A stretch of DNA of 38,381 bases from Bacteroidales bacterium (GTDB lineage Bacteria > Bacteroidota > Bacteroidia > Bacteroidales > F082), in the NCBI GenBank assembly GCA_017466405.1, contig JAFTUF010000004.1, forward strand, positions 1 through 38,381, in the 5' to 3' direction. Below, one piece after another: positions 1-8,984 of this stretch (its first letter is position 1; each line of letters begins with the position of its first letter). Under the pieces are notes generated by a model. The model had not been told where the DNA came from and made no database searches. It saw only the letters and a program-made list of their open reading frames with translations. The position numbers were made by a program, and so were the translations under genes.

Positions 1-27
1 ACAAGGCGCAACAAACGTGCACAAAGT

Positions 28-56
28 CTGTTGTCCGTTGTCTGTTGTCTGTTGAC
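28..56. repeat. Intergenic short-word tract (GTTGTCC/GTTGTCT type)
   Basis: Near-tandem copies of a 7-mer such as GTTGTCC, GTTGTCT and GTTGACT. The complementary words (CAACGGA, CAACAGA) occur at 28276-28309 and 36598-36626, and inside the RNase H1 gene near 29836-29867. It looks like slippage-type intergenic sequence; no function can be read from it. Confidence 0.6.
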
Positions 57-119
57 TGAGCAAAGCGAATAATATGTAAAACAGGAGTATTTTCATTGTC
101 TCGCAAAGATAATGAAAAA

Positions 120-154
120 ACGCGTTAAATGCATTGTCTCTACACTTAACGCGT
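120..154. terminator. Bidirectional terminator downstream of porN
   Basis: A perfect 9-bp stem, ACGCGTTAA at 120-128 with TTAACGCGT at 146-154, has an A-run on its left (115-120) and a T-run on its right (156-162). It can therefore stop transcription on either strand. It lies about 90 bp past the stop codon of porN, the last gene of the minus-strand T9SS run. A close relative stands at 36646-36680. Confidence 0.7.
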
Positions 155-175
155 ATTTTTTTAGTTTGAGTATTA

Positions 176-194
176 GGACACATCGCATGTGTCC
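176..194. repeat. REP-like palindrome A
   Basis: GGACACATCGCATGTGTCC: 8-bp arms around a CGC core, followed by GTACATGATTTCTCAG. The copy at 36701-36719 has the same arms and the same right flank but the core reads GCG. Other family members lie at 15791, 16795, 16835 and 16878. Confidence 0.7.
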
Positions 195-244
195 GTACAT
201 GATTTCTCAGTTTCTCAGATTTTCAGTTTCTCAAATTCTAAAAA

Positions 245-1099
245 TTAGTATTCCCAAAGGTTTTGTTCAAAATCGATGATCGATTGTTTGATGCGTTCTG
301 ACTCTAAGAGAGCGTCAACGCCTTTAGCGTATTCTTTGATGTTACGGTCGAAAATATTGTCTTCTTTGTAGATGTAGCTGTCGAACAATCTCTTCAAGAA
401 CACTTCGTCATAGCTGAGGCGTGCTGCCGAGTTGCTACGGTTGTAGAAAGGAGCTTGAGCCAACACCTCTCTTGCTGATTCGTAAGGAATCCAGAACATT
501 GGCTGTGGCACGCTTTCGCCGTCGGCGAGTTCAATCATCTTGACAGGACACAAGGCGATGATCTTAACCATCAGCTGTGATCTTTGTTTGTCGAAATACC
601 ATTCCTCTTTGATACGGCAACGTTTCACCTGTGAAGGGTCGAACTGCGAGATGATGATAGTGTCATATTCATCGTAAGGAGGATAAGGTCTTCTGAATGT
701 TCTGTATAAGGTGTCTGTCTGCTTGTTCATGATTTGGCTGTAAGAGACAGGGTTAAGCAACTCGCCTGTTGGTTCGTCGTTATAAGCTGTCAATCTACCT
801 TCTTTCATAGCGTCGGTGATGACGGTGATGAAGTTTTTCCAGTTTTGATGTGACACTGTTGGGAAATAGAAACCTTGGTTCATCTTCTGACGGAAGTCTA
901 TCTCGCGCCATACTGTTTTCTTCCACATGACGTCGGCTTCTCTCACTGAAGGAAGAGGCATAGGAGTTTTGGTTCCTGTCGCATTCTCGACATAGATGCC
1001 ATCTGTGTAAGTTTGATCCATTATAATCTGTGCCGATGTTTTAGGAGCAAAGAACAACGACATTACGAAGATAGCGATTATTAGAAATGACTTTTTCAT
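245..1099 (-). CDS. porN: T9SS ring protein PorN/GldN
   Basis: 284-residue homologue of PorN/GldN, the periplasmic partner of lipoprotein PorK in the ring under the outer membrane of the type IX secretion system. The first 23 residues are a signal peptide (basic start, hydrophobic core, cleavage near TSA-Q). The mature part carries family-like stretches such as WKKTVWREIDFRQKMN and the FDPSQVKRCRIKEEWYFD region. It is the last gene of the porPKLMN run; only 18 nt separate it from porM, so co-transcription is expected. A bidirectional terminator follows at 120-154. Identification rests on sequence resemblance plus the fixed gene order, and is secure. Confidence 0.93.
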   Translation of the reverse strand: MKKSFLIIAIFVMSLFFAPKTSAQIIMDQTYTDGIYVENATGTKTPMPLPSVREADVMWKKTVWREIDFRQKMNQGFYFPTVSHQNWKNFITVITDAMKEGRLTAYNDEPTGELLNPVSYSQIMNKQTDTLYRTFRRPYPPYDEYDTIIISQFDPSQVKRCRIKEEWYFDKQRSQLMVKIIALCPVKMIELADGESVPQPMFWIPYESAREVLAQAPFYNRSNSAARLSYDEVFLKRLFDSYIYKEDNIFDRNIKEYAKGVDALLESERIKQSIIDFEQNLWEY

Positions 1100-1117
1100 T
1101 TATTATGTTCCTTTCTA

Positions 1118-2800
1118 TTATTTAATTTCAACGTTAATAGGATTCAATGTACGCATTACGCCGTCAGGACCTTTAGCCTGGATGTTTTCGAAGAAGAGCT
1201 TCTGTCCTTTCTTAGCAGACTTAATCATATCGTTGACTTCTTGGTTGAAGCGTCCGCCTTTTATAGTACCTGTCGATTTATAGTCACCGCCGACCAAAGT
1301 ACCCAAGGTATATGACATGACATTATATTGGAAGTCGCCGAATTCGAAGTCGCCCATATCTGGGATGATACCGCCAGCTGCTTGCAATTCGTCTTTAGCG
1401 ATCTTACCGCTTGATATGCCGCCGATCTTAGCCTCTGGACTTGGAACGCGCTTGACACGGAAGTCGTGTGTGCCGAGTATCACTTTCTTGCCATTGATAT
1501 TTGTCGATGCAGTGATGGTAACGTTTTTGTCACCTGAAGAGACTTCGACCATATATAAGCCCGGCTGATTTCCTTTCTCTATCTTTCCTTTGCTGATGGT
1601 AACATCGATCTTGTCGTTAGATATTCCAGGAGCTGACACAGAGATAGGGTTTTTCAATCCTTGATAAAGAATCATCATTTGTGTTGGAGCCACTGTTGCT
1701 GAAGGTGGAGCCACTGTATATGACGACTGGAAAGGATAAGGAACTATCTCGCCTGTCTCAGGATCTGCAAGTTCTACTATACCAGCAAACGACTGCTCGC
1801 CTTCTGCATTTGTAGGAATCTTGATAGAGACGACGCCATTCTTGCTCGATACTTTCTGTACTGCATTAGCGTTGGCTCTTGAGAAGTCCTTGACGCCTCT
1901 TGCATATTTAGCGTCGAATTTTCTTGTGGTGTCGGAAGCTGCGATGAAGATGTCGGCTTCAAAATCTTGGCCTTGCAAAACGTAGGTTGTCTTAGGGAAT
2001 ACCTTTGCCTCCAAAGCGTTGAATTTATAGTCGGTAGCGCCGATTCTCTTGAAGAGCTCTGAGATAGCGTCGAACTCTGTTGTCTGGATCTCACCGATAA
2101 TCTTATTCAAGATAGCGATGTCGGCAGCCAAGATGACATGATAGAAGTTCTTCTGTTCCCAAGTGAGTTTGTTGTTGTTGGCATCATAATAGTCGCCATC
2201 GGTTCTCAATCCTACGATATTGCCATAATCGCTGATACCAGCCGATTGTAAGGTATTGATGACATACAAACGATATTCTTCAATCTTATTACGCAATTCT
2301 GTTGCATTACCTTCATTTATCATGAAGTTGGTAGGAGCATCGTATTTGTCTTTTGCGCTTATGTTCTTAAGGTCGAATTCGTGGAAGATACGTCTGTTCT
2401 TTGCAGGGTCAGCTTTATCTTTGTTACGGATAAGAGATTTCTTCTCATCTTTAGGATTGAAGATTTCTTCTTTAGTAACTTCTTCTGTCACCTGTACCAA
2501 AGGGAGTTTTATTTCCGATTCGATGTAATTAATCATCTCATCGGTCTTGGTGCGTATTTCCTGAGCTTTATTCCAATAGTCGGCAGCCTTTTCTGGTTGC
2601 TTTTCATATTGTTGTTCAAATGTGACGTAATAATCTTTTATCTTCTTTTCCACGCTTGCGTTAGATGTCTCGATGCCGTCGTTAACTATAGCGAAGGCGT
2701 CGAGTATGTCAACGGAAACGTTGAGAGCTAACAAGGCAGTCAACACGAGATACATCATCGATATCATCTTCTGCCTTGGGGTTTCTTTTCCACCTGCCAT
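1118..2800 (-). CDS. porM: T9SS motor protein PorM/GldM
   Basis: 560-residue PorM/GldM, the inner-membrane protein that forms with PorL the proton-driven motor of the T9SS. The family has one N-terminal transmembrane helix and a long periplasmic shaft of stacked domains. Here the start MAGGKETPRQKMISMMYLVL leads into a single helix at about residues 12-32, typical of the family, and the rest is soluble. It is somewhat longer than the roughly 515 residues I recall for family members. It sits between porL and porN. The function comes from known family biology; the identity from the N terminus and gene order. Confidence 0.93.
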   Translation of the reverse strand: MAGGKETPRQKMISMMYLVLTALLALNVSVDILDAFAIVNDGIETSNASVEKKIKDYYVTFEQQYEKQPEKAADYWNKAQEIRTKTDEMINYIESEIKLPLVQVTEEVTKEEIFNPKDEKKSLIRNKDKADPAKNRRIFHEFDLKNISAKDKYDAPTNFMINEGNATELRNKIEEYRLYVINTLQSAGISDYGNIVGLRTDGDYYDANNNKLTWEQKNFYHVILAADIAILNKIIGEIQTTEFDAISELFKRIGATDYKFNALEAKVFPKTTYVLQGQDFEADIFIAASDTTRKFDAKYARGVKDFSRANANAVQKVSSKNGVVSIKIPTNAEGEQSFAGIVELADPETGEIVPYPFQSSYTVAPPSATVAPTQMMILYQGLKNPISVSAPGISNDKIDVTISKGKIEKGNQPGLYMVEVSSGDKNVTITASTNINGKKVILGTHDFRVKRVPSPEAKIGGISSGKIAKDELQAAGGIIPDMGDFEFGDFQYNVMSYTLGTLVGGDYKSTGTIKGGRFNQEVNDMIKSAKKGQKLFFENIQAKGPDGVMRTLNPINVEIK

Positions 2801-2846
2801 TTCTTCTATTGTTTTATTGAGTTAATAAATACCTAATAAGACTTTA

Positions 2847-3542
2847 TTATGATTTGACATTCATTGCTGAGAGCATATTGCCATAGACGTTGTTAAGAGC
2901 TGACATACGTTTTGACAAATCAGCGATTTGGTGGTTAAGGGCTTCTGTTGAGTTAGCCGACATATTGACTTTCTCAATATATTCCGACATTGTCTTATTC
3001 AATTGTTTGTTTGTTTCTGCCACTATGAGAGTGCTTTGGAGCTGTACCTCAAGAGCGCTTGCCGACTCAGCTGCCTTACGCATTACTTTAGCGTAATCGT
3101 TTGTTGCAGCTACTGCATCGCTGATGTTTGCCATCTGAGCAGCGTTTTCGCTAAGCTTGTTGATACCTGCTGTCAATTTTTCCAAAGTCTGTTCGCTTAA
3201 ATTAGCACCGCTTAACATATCGCTTAATTGTGATGCTGAGCCGTTGCTTGATTTGGTATTTCTTGGTGTTGATTTCTCATCACTTTCAATGCCGTGATAT
3301 GCATATTTAAATTCAGGATAAACGAGGCTCCAGTCTGGTTCTACATGAGGTGGTTCGAAGGCTGACAAGAAGAAGATAACAGCTTCGGTGAGAAGACCTA
3401 CGGTAAGCATAAGGTTTGCGCCTGGCCAGTGTGTAAGTTTAAACAAAGCACCAACGAGAACGATAGATGCACCAATACCATAAACCACACCCATTACTTT
3501 TTTAAATTTTCTACTTGCTAAAAAATTACTGAAATTACCCAT
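2847..3542 (-). CDS. porL: T9SS motor protein PorL/GldL
   Basis: 231-residue PorL/GldL, cytoplasmic-membrane partner of PorM. Two hydrophobic helices are visible, at about residues 14-34 and 43-63, joined by the short KLTHWPGAN loop typical of the family; the second helix contains the glutamate in LLTEAVIFF, a candidate proton-path residue. The C-terminal two thirds is a cytoplasmic, Ala/Ser-rich, probably coiled-coil domain. In the operon it follows porK (47 nt) and precedes porM (46 nt). Confidence 0.93.
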   Translation of the reverse strand: MGNFSNFLASRKFKKVMGVVYGIGASIVLVGALFKLTHWPGANLMLTVGLLTEAVIFFLSAFEPPHVEPDWSLVYPEFKYAYHGIESDEKSTPRNTKSSNGSASQLSDMLSGANLSEQTLEKLTAGINKLSENAAQMANISDAVAATNDYAKVMRKAAESASALEVQLQSTLIVAETNKQLNKTMSEYIEKVNMSANSTEALNHQIADLSKRMSALNNVYGNMLSAMNVKS

Positions 3543-3589
3543 TTTATTTCTTTTTAAATATTATACTTTTATTGTTTTACTTCATTTAA

Positions 3590-4960
3590 TTAATTATACA
3601 CTCTTGATGCTTTAGCTGGATTGTCGCCTTTATTGACGCCGAGGTAAGGCTGGACGCAACGGAATCCTATGTAACATTTAGCTGTATCTTGATATTCGTA
3701 TGAACGTGTTGTCACTTCAAGATAATAAGCGATGTCTTTCCATGAGCCGCCGCGTACGACTTTTCTCTTCATAATAGGAGGATCGTTTTCAGCAGCGTTA
3801 TAAGTGTAGTTTGGATTCATGTCCCATGAAAGATTATAGGAACTTGGGTCGAAAGCACTGTTAGTCCATTCAGCTACGTTACCTGCCATATCATACAATC
3901 CCCAGTCGTTTGGAGGATAATGACCGACGACCAAAGTTGTCAAGCCGCCGTCGGCGATATAGTTACCGCGCAATGGCTTGAAGTTAGCCAAGAAGCAGCC
4001 TCTCTCGTTGCGTGTGTAAGGACCGCCCCAAGGATAAGGGTTGAGATGGTTGCCGCCACGTGCTGCCCATTCCCATTCTGCCTCTGTAGGAAGACGGAAC
4101 TCCGACACCATGTTTTCACCTTTTTGTGACTTCAAGAAGTTATTAAGTTTTTCAGTACGCCAGATACAGAAAGCTTTAGCTTGTGACCAGTTGACACCGA
4201 CAACAGGATAATTGTCGTAGGCTGGGTGCCAGAAATATTTCTCTGTCAAAGGGTCGTTGAAAGAGTATGCATAATCGTGTAACCATGCTAAAGTATCTGG
4301 ATATACGTTAATCTTTTCTCTTTTGATGTAAGTAGAACGGTCAGTCATACCTTGAGGACGGTTAGCTAAACCTGCATTGCGGTAGTCGGCATCGCCCTTG
4401 AACTCTTTCTTAGCAGCAGCTTGAAGATCGACCCAAAAATATTCGTAGAACAACTTTCTTGTGTCTATCTCTTTTCTGTTGAAGAAACGTTCGTGAGCAG
4501 GGAGATACATATCCTCCAAAGCTTCTCTGATATCTTGGTCTTCGCTGTTCCATTCTATTTGCTCTTCCCAATTTAAATAAGGTGGGTCGTAAATCTCACC
4601 TGTCCTAGGATTCTCGCTGATGAGATAAACATCAGGCTGTACTTCACCTAATATTGTTCTTGCGATAGAGTCTCTAACCCAATATACGAACTCACGATAT
4701 TCGTTGTTCGTAATCTCTGTCTCATCCATGAAGAAAGACGACACTGAGATGGTCTTTGGTTGTGTTAACTGTCCCGATGCGACATCTTGTCCACCGACGC
4801 CCATCGTATAACTTCCCATTGGGACGAACACCATTCCGTAAGGATCTGGTTGATAGAATTGTTTGGATTTTTTTCTTACACCGACTAACTCTCCTTGGTT
4901 TGTGCTGGTACATCCAACGAGAGTGAAAGCGATTAAACTTAATACCAATAATTTTTTCAT
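3590..4960 (-). CDS. porK: T9SS outer-membrane lipoprotein PorK/GldK
   Basis: 456-residue lipoprotein of the FGE-sulfatase (SUMF1-like) fold. A lipobox LVGC places the lipidated cysteine at residue 17. The FGE-sulfatase core spans about residues 40-440, with the hallmark stretches FRLPTEAEWEWAARGG (288-303), DMAGNVAEW (357-365), VVRGGSW (401-407) and GFRC (432-435). PorK/GldK forms the outer-membrane-anchored ring with PorN. The position between porP and porL is diagnostic. The fold has been recruited for structure here; formylglycine-generating activity is not expected. Confidence 0.94.
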   Translation of the reverse strand: MKKLLVLSLIAFTLVGCTSTNQGELVGVRKKSKQFYQPDPYGMVFVPMGSYTMGVGGQDVASGQLTQPKTISVSSFFMDETEITNNEYREFVYWVRDSIARTILGEVQPDVYLISENPRTGEIYDPPYLNWEEQIEWNSEDQDIREALEDMYLPAHERFFNRKEIDTRKLFYEYFWVDLQAAAKKEFKGDADYRNAGLANRPQGMTDRSTYIKREKINVYPDTLAWLHDYAYSFNDPLTEKYFWHPAYDNYPVVGVNWSQAKAFCIWRTEKLNNFLKSQKGENMVSEFRLPTEAEWEWAARGGNHLNPYPWGGPYTRNERGCFLANFKPLRGNYIADGGLTTLVVGHYPPNDWGLYDMAGNVAEWTNSAFDPSSYNLSWDMNPNYTYNAAENDPPIMKRKVVRGGSWKDIAYYLEVTTRSYEYQDTAKCYIGFRCVQPYLGVNKGDNPAKASRVYN

Positions 4961-4990
4961 TTTTTTATTTGTTTCTATTTGTTTCTAATA

Positions 4991-5941
4991 TTATAAGTAT
5001 CTAATGCTACGATAAATTCTCGGCGATTTCTCTAAATCTAACTTCAACAGGTAGCTGACGCACACCTCATGAGAGCCTTGCACCGCGATTCCCATTGTGT
5101 TGATGTCGTATGAATATGAAATCTGAACGTCGTTGATTTTAAAACCAACCATTGCTGCCACCGACTCTTGGTATCTGTAGTTAACGCCAAACCAGAACTT
5201 ATTATTGTAGAAAAGTTTTGCTCCGGCATTAATTTGTGTCGAGGCGATGTCGCTCATCAAACATATTGAAGGGAGCAACACGAAGACTGGATTATTGAAT
5301 TGATATTCGTAACCTGCTGTGAGGTAGAACGTTCTGTCGCCCATAAAGCTGGCACTCGAGGTCGAGTTTTCTAACAGTTCCTTGCCCTTCGATTCGAACA
5401 GATTCGTTGCAGAGAATCCGATATAGAATGTCTCAGGTATCTGCCAGAACAAACCGATGCTTGCATCAATGAGCATCGCGCTTTGTTCTCCAGTAGGCAA
5501 TATTGGGTCGCTGACATTAGGCTTGAACTTGCTGAAATCAACAGTACGGTTTATCATATTAAGCGCCAATCCCATACCGAGAACGCCAGCGCCTAAATCA
5601 AGATGATATGAATAACCCAAGTTCACATTGATATTATCTTCAAAGCCTATCTGGTCTTTCATTATCGCTAAAGATGCTCCACCTTTCAAAAACTTCACTG
5701 GCATATCACCTGAGAACATCATTGTGTTAGGAGCAACTGCATTGCCGTCTGTATCTTTAAAGCCTGTCCATTGGTCTCTGTAAATACCCATGATATTGAT
5801 GCCATCACTTAGACCTCCATAACCAGGATTTATAGTGGCATAAGAGTTACTGTAGTTAGTAAACATAGGAGCCTGCTGCGCCATCATCACAGTCGATGCC
5901 ACAACAAATATCATTATTAATATGTATCTCAGCTTATGCAC
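4991..5941 (-). CDS. porP: PorP/SprF family T9SS outer-membrane protein
   Basis: 316-residue outer-membrane beta-barrel protein of the PorP/SprF family. Residues 1-21 are a signal peptide ending near MMA-Q. The sequence then shows the family start (QQAPMFTNYSNSYATINPGYGG) and alternating aromatic/glycine strands typical of a barrel (for example FYLTAGYEYQF and KFWFGVNYRYQESVAAMVGF). PorP is first in the T9SS run; in Porphyromonas gingivalis the order porPKLMN is the same. No TAnnTTTG box is visible in the 70-nt gap upstream, so it may be read through from rseP. A related SprF linked to gliding adhesins cannot be excluded from sequence, but the context favours PorP. Confidence 0.88.
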   Translation of the reverse strand: MHKLRYILIMIFVVASTVMMAQQAPMFTNYSNSYATINPGYGGLSDGINIMGIYRDQWTGFKDTDGNAVAPNTMMFSGDMPVKFLKGGASLAIMKDQIGFEDNINVNLGYSYHLDLGAGVLGMGLALNMINRTVDFSKFKPNVSDPILPTGEQSAMLIDASIGLFWQIPETFYIGFSATNLFESKGKELLENSTSSASFMGDRTFYLTAGYEYQFNNPVFVLLPSICLMSDIASTQINAGAKLFYNNKFWFGVNYRYQESVAAMVGFKINDVQISYSYDINTMGIAVQGSHEVCVSYLLKLDLEKSPRIYRSIRYL

Positions 5942-6011
5942 TATTTTTCGTTATTATTATTGTATTTTAACTTTGATTTTATTTGTTTATTGTGTTATCA
6001 CATTTATTAAT

Positions 6012-7481
6012 CTACCTGAAAAGTCTGACGATATCATTGCCGTTTGCATATATCAATAAGAAGAACAGTATGAAGAGACCTATAGTCTGCGCTATCGTCA
6101 TGAACTTATCGCTTGGTTTTCTTCTTGTAATAATCTCAAATAATAAGAACAACACATGACCGCCGTCGAGGGCTGGTATTGGTAATATGTTCATCACTGC
6201 TAAGATTATCGACAAGAAAGCTGTCATTCTCCAGAACACTATCCAGTTGAAAGTATCAGGGAAGATGCTTCCAATAGTAATGAATCCACCGAGGTTTTCG
6301 TAAGCCTTATTGCTTGGATTAACGATAAGTTTCAACTGTTTCCAATAGTCGCCTAATTCCTTACCTGTCTTATTGAAGCCTTTGGGTATTGCTTCGAAGA
6401 ATGTGTAAGTCTGGGTTTCATATTCTATATTATTGGCGATAAAAACACCTATCTTAGCATCATCAGACAATTGTACCGTAATAGGCAGTGTGTCATTTTC
6501 GCGAACGACACTTATCACGACCTCCTTATTTGCATATTGGGAAATCTCTTCTGTGAACTCATTATAATAAGGTGTAGATTTCTCACCCACTTTTATTATT
6601 CTATCGCCTTTAATCATTCCGGCGTCTTTGGCTTTTGATCCTGCTGCGAAGTCACCTATCACGAAAGGCGTGCGATGCGAGAACAAAATATTATTATGAT
6701 TTATAAGTTTCGATGTAGCATCTTCAGGCATTTGTAAGTTAATACGTTCGCCGTCTCTTTCTACCACAACTGTTTCTGGTTCTTCAAGTATCATCGTCAT
6801 TGGTATGTCGTAGAATTTCTCAACATATTGTCCGTCTAATGATATAATCTTGTCACCATCGCGGAATCCAAACTCACGGGCGAGGCTGTCGGTCATGATA
6901 CCATATTTGTTGACCTCTGCTGTCGAGATGTATTGTTCGCCTTGTGAGATAAGCAATCCTGTGTAGATGAAATATGCCAATACAACGTTCATCACCACGC
7001 CGCCTACCATCACGATGAGACGCTGCCACGCCGGTTTGCTTCTGAACTCCCATGGCTGAGGCTCGTTCTGCATCTGAGCGACATCCATCGACTCGTCTAT
7101 CATTCCAGCTATCTTACAGAAGCCTCCGAGCGGAATCCAACCGATACCGAACTCTGTATGATCTTCGTCGGTACGCCAGTCGTCTTCTGGGAGAGTGCTC
7201 AAATCTATAGCTTCGTAAGTGTATTCTTTTTTGTTTGTGACAGGGTCGATGCGTTCGTGGGTGATATATTTATCAGGGACGTTTTTACTGAAGAAAGCGA
7301 AACGCCATCTTCCATGAACCTTCTTGCATCTGAAAATAGAAAAACGGGGATTGAAGAAAATATAAAATTGTTCAACCCTCGTCTTGAAAATTCTTGCTGT
7401 AATAAAATGTCCGAACTCATGCACTACCACCAAGATAGTCAGTGCAAAAATGAGTTGTATAGCCTTCATTAATACTTCCAT
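6012..7481 (-). CDS. rseP: RseP-type site-2 zinc metalloprotease
   Basis: 489-residue M50 intramembrane protease that cleaves membrane-bound substrates such as anti-sigma factors. The zinc motif HEFGH is at residues 21-25 in the first membrane helix. PDZ-like segments lie at about 195-260 and 275-345, and the second metal-site motif PALDGGH is at about 436-442 before the last helices. The length suits a two-PDZ Bacteroidota homologue. A TATCTTTG box 23 nt upstream (7505-7512, minus strand) supports the start at 7481; the Met at residue 5 is an alternative. It lies just upstream of the T9SS genes on the same strand; its substrate here is unknown. Confidence 0.9.
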   Translation of the reverse strand: MEVLMKAIQLIFALTILVVVHEFGHFITARIFKTRVEQFYIFFNPRFSIFRCKKVHGRWRFAFFSKNVPDKYITHERIDPVTNKKEYTYEAIDLSTLPEDDWRTDEDHTEFGIGWIPLGGFCKIAGMIDESMDVAQMQNEPQPWEFRSKPAWQRLIVMVGGVVMNVVLAYFIYTGLLISQGEQYISTAEVNKYGIMTDSLAREFGFRDGDKIISLDGQYVEKFYDIPMTMILEEPETVVVERDGERINLQMPEDATSKLINHNNILFSHRTPFVIGDFAAGSKAKDAGMIKGDRIIKVGEKSTPYYNEFTEEISQYANKEVVISVVRENDTLPITVQLSDDAKIGVFIANNIEYETQTYTFFEAIPKGFNKTGKELGDYWKQLKLIVNPSNKAYENLGGFITIGSIFPDTFNWIVFWRMTAFLSIILAVMNILPIPALDGGHVLFLLFEIITRRKPSDKFMTIAQTIGLFILFFLLIYANGNDIVRLFR

Positions 7482-7504
7482 CTACGAATATAAATTTTAA
7501 TCTG

Positions 7505-7512
7505 CAAAGATA
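7505..7512 (-). promoter_or_regulatory. Bacteroidota -7 promoter box for rseP
   Basis: TATCTTTG on the minus strand matches the TAnnTTTG consensus of the primary Bacteroidota sigma factor and lies 23 nt upstream of the rseP start, giving a leader of roughly 15-18 nt. No good TTG -33 element is visible at the usual distance. It may drive the whole rseP-porPKLMN run. Confidence 0.5.
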
Positions 7513-7532
7513 AACAAAATTATTTTTATTTT

Positions 7533-8417
7533 TTAATTACTCTCAAAAGAAATATAATCTTCTGGATTTAGCGGAGTTCCGTTGTACCACAGCTCAAAAT
7601 GAAGGTGAGGTCCGGTTGATAAACTGCCACTGTTTCCGTAAATTGCGATGGGGTCGCCAGCGCTGACGAAGTCGCCTTCTTCTTTCAACAAGACAGCATT
7701 ATGCTTATATATCGAGAATAGATTTCCATTATGTTGTATTCCTATGCTATATCCATTCTCCACTGTCCAATCGGCATATATCACTGTGCCATCGGCAGTA
7801 GCTTTTATCATGGAGTTGTTATCAGCAACGAGGTCGATGCCATAATGCTTCGCCTCTCTATTGAAGCGATTTGTAACAATTCCCAACATAGGAGTAAAGA
7901 ATGAGACCATCTTGTATTCAGAATTATTATCAGCAATCATATCGTTCTTAAACAGATTGTTGCGCGTCTCCATCTCGTATTCTAACCTAAAGAGGCTGTC
8001 TTTTTTTGATCTCTTATCAGTTATGTTGTTAAAGTTAGTATTGCTTGCCTTTGTCATGAGAGAATTTATGCTGTCACTTTCAAAGTCGTCGCCCATGATG
8101 ATTCTCCTCATATTATTGATATACTGATCTTTTTGTTTGAAGACGAGTTCTAAGGAGTCGGCTCTGCGTTCCATCTCATAGACGCGACGGTTAAGGGTGA
8201 CGTCGGTGTAGCCTGGGATATATTCACGCAAAGGTGTGAAGGCGACAAGATATATCACCAAAGCAATAAGAAGCACCAGTGAGAAAACTATTATGTTGAA
8301 CATATTCATCAAGGTAAATTTGAAATTGCCTTTCTCCTCGTAAGTATCGTTGTTATAAAACACCACACGATACTTATTTTTCAGTATGTCTAAAAATTTC
8401 TTTTTCTTTTTTTCCAT
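7533..8417 (-). CDS. M23 family metallopeptidase, membrane-anchored
   Basis: 294 residues from the ATG at 8417; a TTG three codons upstream would overlap the preceding stop and is less likely. The short, very lysine-rich N terminus is followed by one transmembrane helix (about residues 39-64), then a periplasmic charged helical region and a LytM/M23 domain. Zinc ligands are visible as H191 and D195 in HYGIDLVAD and H273 in HLHFELW; H271 is the second catalytic histidine. M23 proteins cut peptidoglycan cross-links or act in cell-wall remodelling. It follows the acyltransferase gene by 5 nt, so it is translationally close-coupled to the dnaX run. The exact bond cut is unknown. Confidence 0.87.
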   Translation of the reverse strand: MEKKKKKFLDILKNKYRVVFYNNDTYEEKGNFKFTLMNMFNIIVFSLVLLIALVIYLVAFTPLREYIPGYTDVTLNRRVYEMERRADSLELVFKQKDQYINNMRRIIMGDDFESDSINSLMTKASNTNFNNITDKRSKKDSLFRLEYEMETRNNLFKNDMIADNNSEYKMVSFFTPMLGIVTNRFNREAKHYGIDLVADNNSMIKATADGTVIYADWTVENGYSIGIQHNGNLFSIYKHNAVLLKEEGDFVSAGDPIAIYGNSGSLSTGPHLHFELWYNGTPLNPEDYISFESN

Positions 8418-8422
8418 AAAAA

Positions 8423-8983
8423 TCAATTTGAAAGATTATATCTCTCAGGATGTTTCGCATGTTTTCCTCTATAAAACTTCTCCATAGTCTTCCAGTCTTC
8501 ATCAAAATCTCCGGTAGGATACAAAGTAGGTCCGAATCCCAATTCTTTTGTCTTGAAGTCGATGAAGCCTAACACTATAGGCACTCCGGCTCTCTCGGCA
8601 ATGTAATAAAAACCTCTCTTCCAACGATGGACAAGTTTTCGTGTTCCTTCAGGAGTGATAACGAGATTTAAGGTTTCATATTGTTTGAACAAGGCGGCTG
8701 TTTCATTAACAGTATTATTACTCTTACTTCTATCCACCGGTATTCCTCCCAACTTAAGAAGCAGAGGCTTTAATATCGGATTATCGAAAAACTCCTTCTT
8801 AATAAGGAACTTAACAGGCACATCTATAGAACAATACGCCAGTCGTCCCAAGATAAAATCGGCTATACAAGTGTGTGGCGCGACAGCAATGACACACTTC
8901 TTCACGTCAGCGGGGATACTGCCCACCAATTTCCAGCCCATCAACTTTAGGGATTTCTCACCTATCCATCTCCACATTCCCAT
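8423..8983 (-). CDS. PlsC-like 1-acylglycerol-3-phosphate acyltransferase family protein
   Basis: 186-residue acyltransferase of the PlsC/LPLAT superfamily. The catalytic HX4D motif is at H37-D42 (HTCIAD) and the second family motif is PEGTR at 111-115. It is shorter than full PlsC enzymes (about 240 residues) and has no clear transmembrane helix, so it belongs to the short Bacteroidota group often annotated as glycerol acyltransferase. The acceptor is not readable from sequence; lysophosphatidate or another lipid is plausible. Its ATG begins one base past the dnaX stop, and the M23 gene follows at once, implying one transcript. Confidence 0.82.
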   Translation of the reverse strand: MGMWRWIGEKSLKLMGWKLVGSIPADVKKCVIAVAPHTCIADFILGRLAYCSIDVPVKFLIKKEFFDNPILKPLLLKLGGIPVDRSKSNNTVNETAALFKQYETLNLVITPEGTRKLVHRWKRGFYYIAERAGVPIVLGFIDFKTKELGFGPTLYPTGDFDEDWKTMEKFYRGKHAKHPERYNLSN

Positions 8984-8984
8984 A

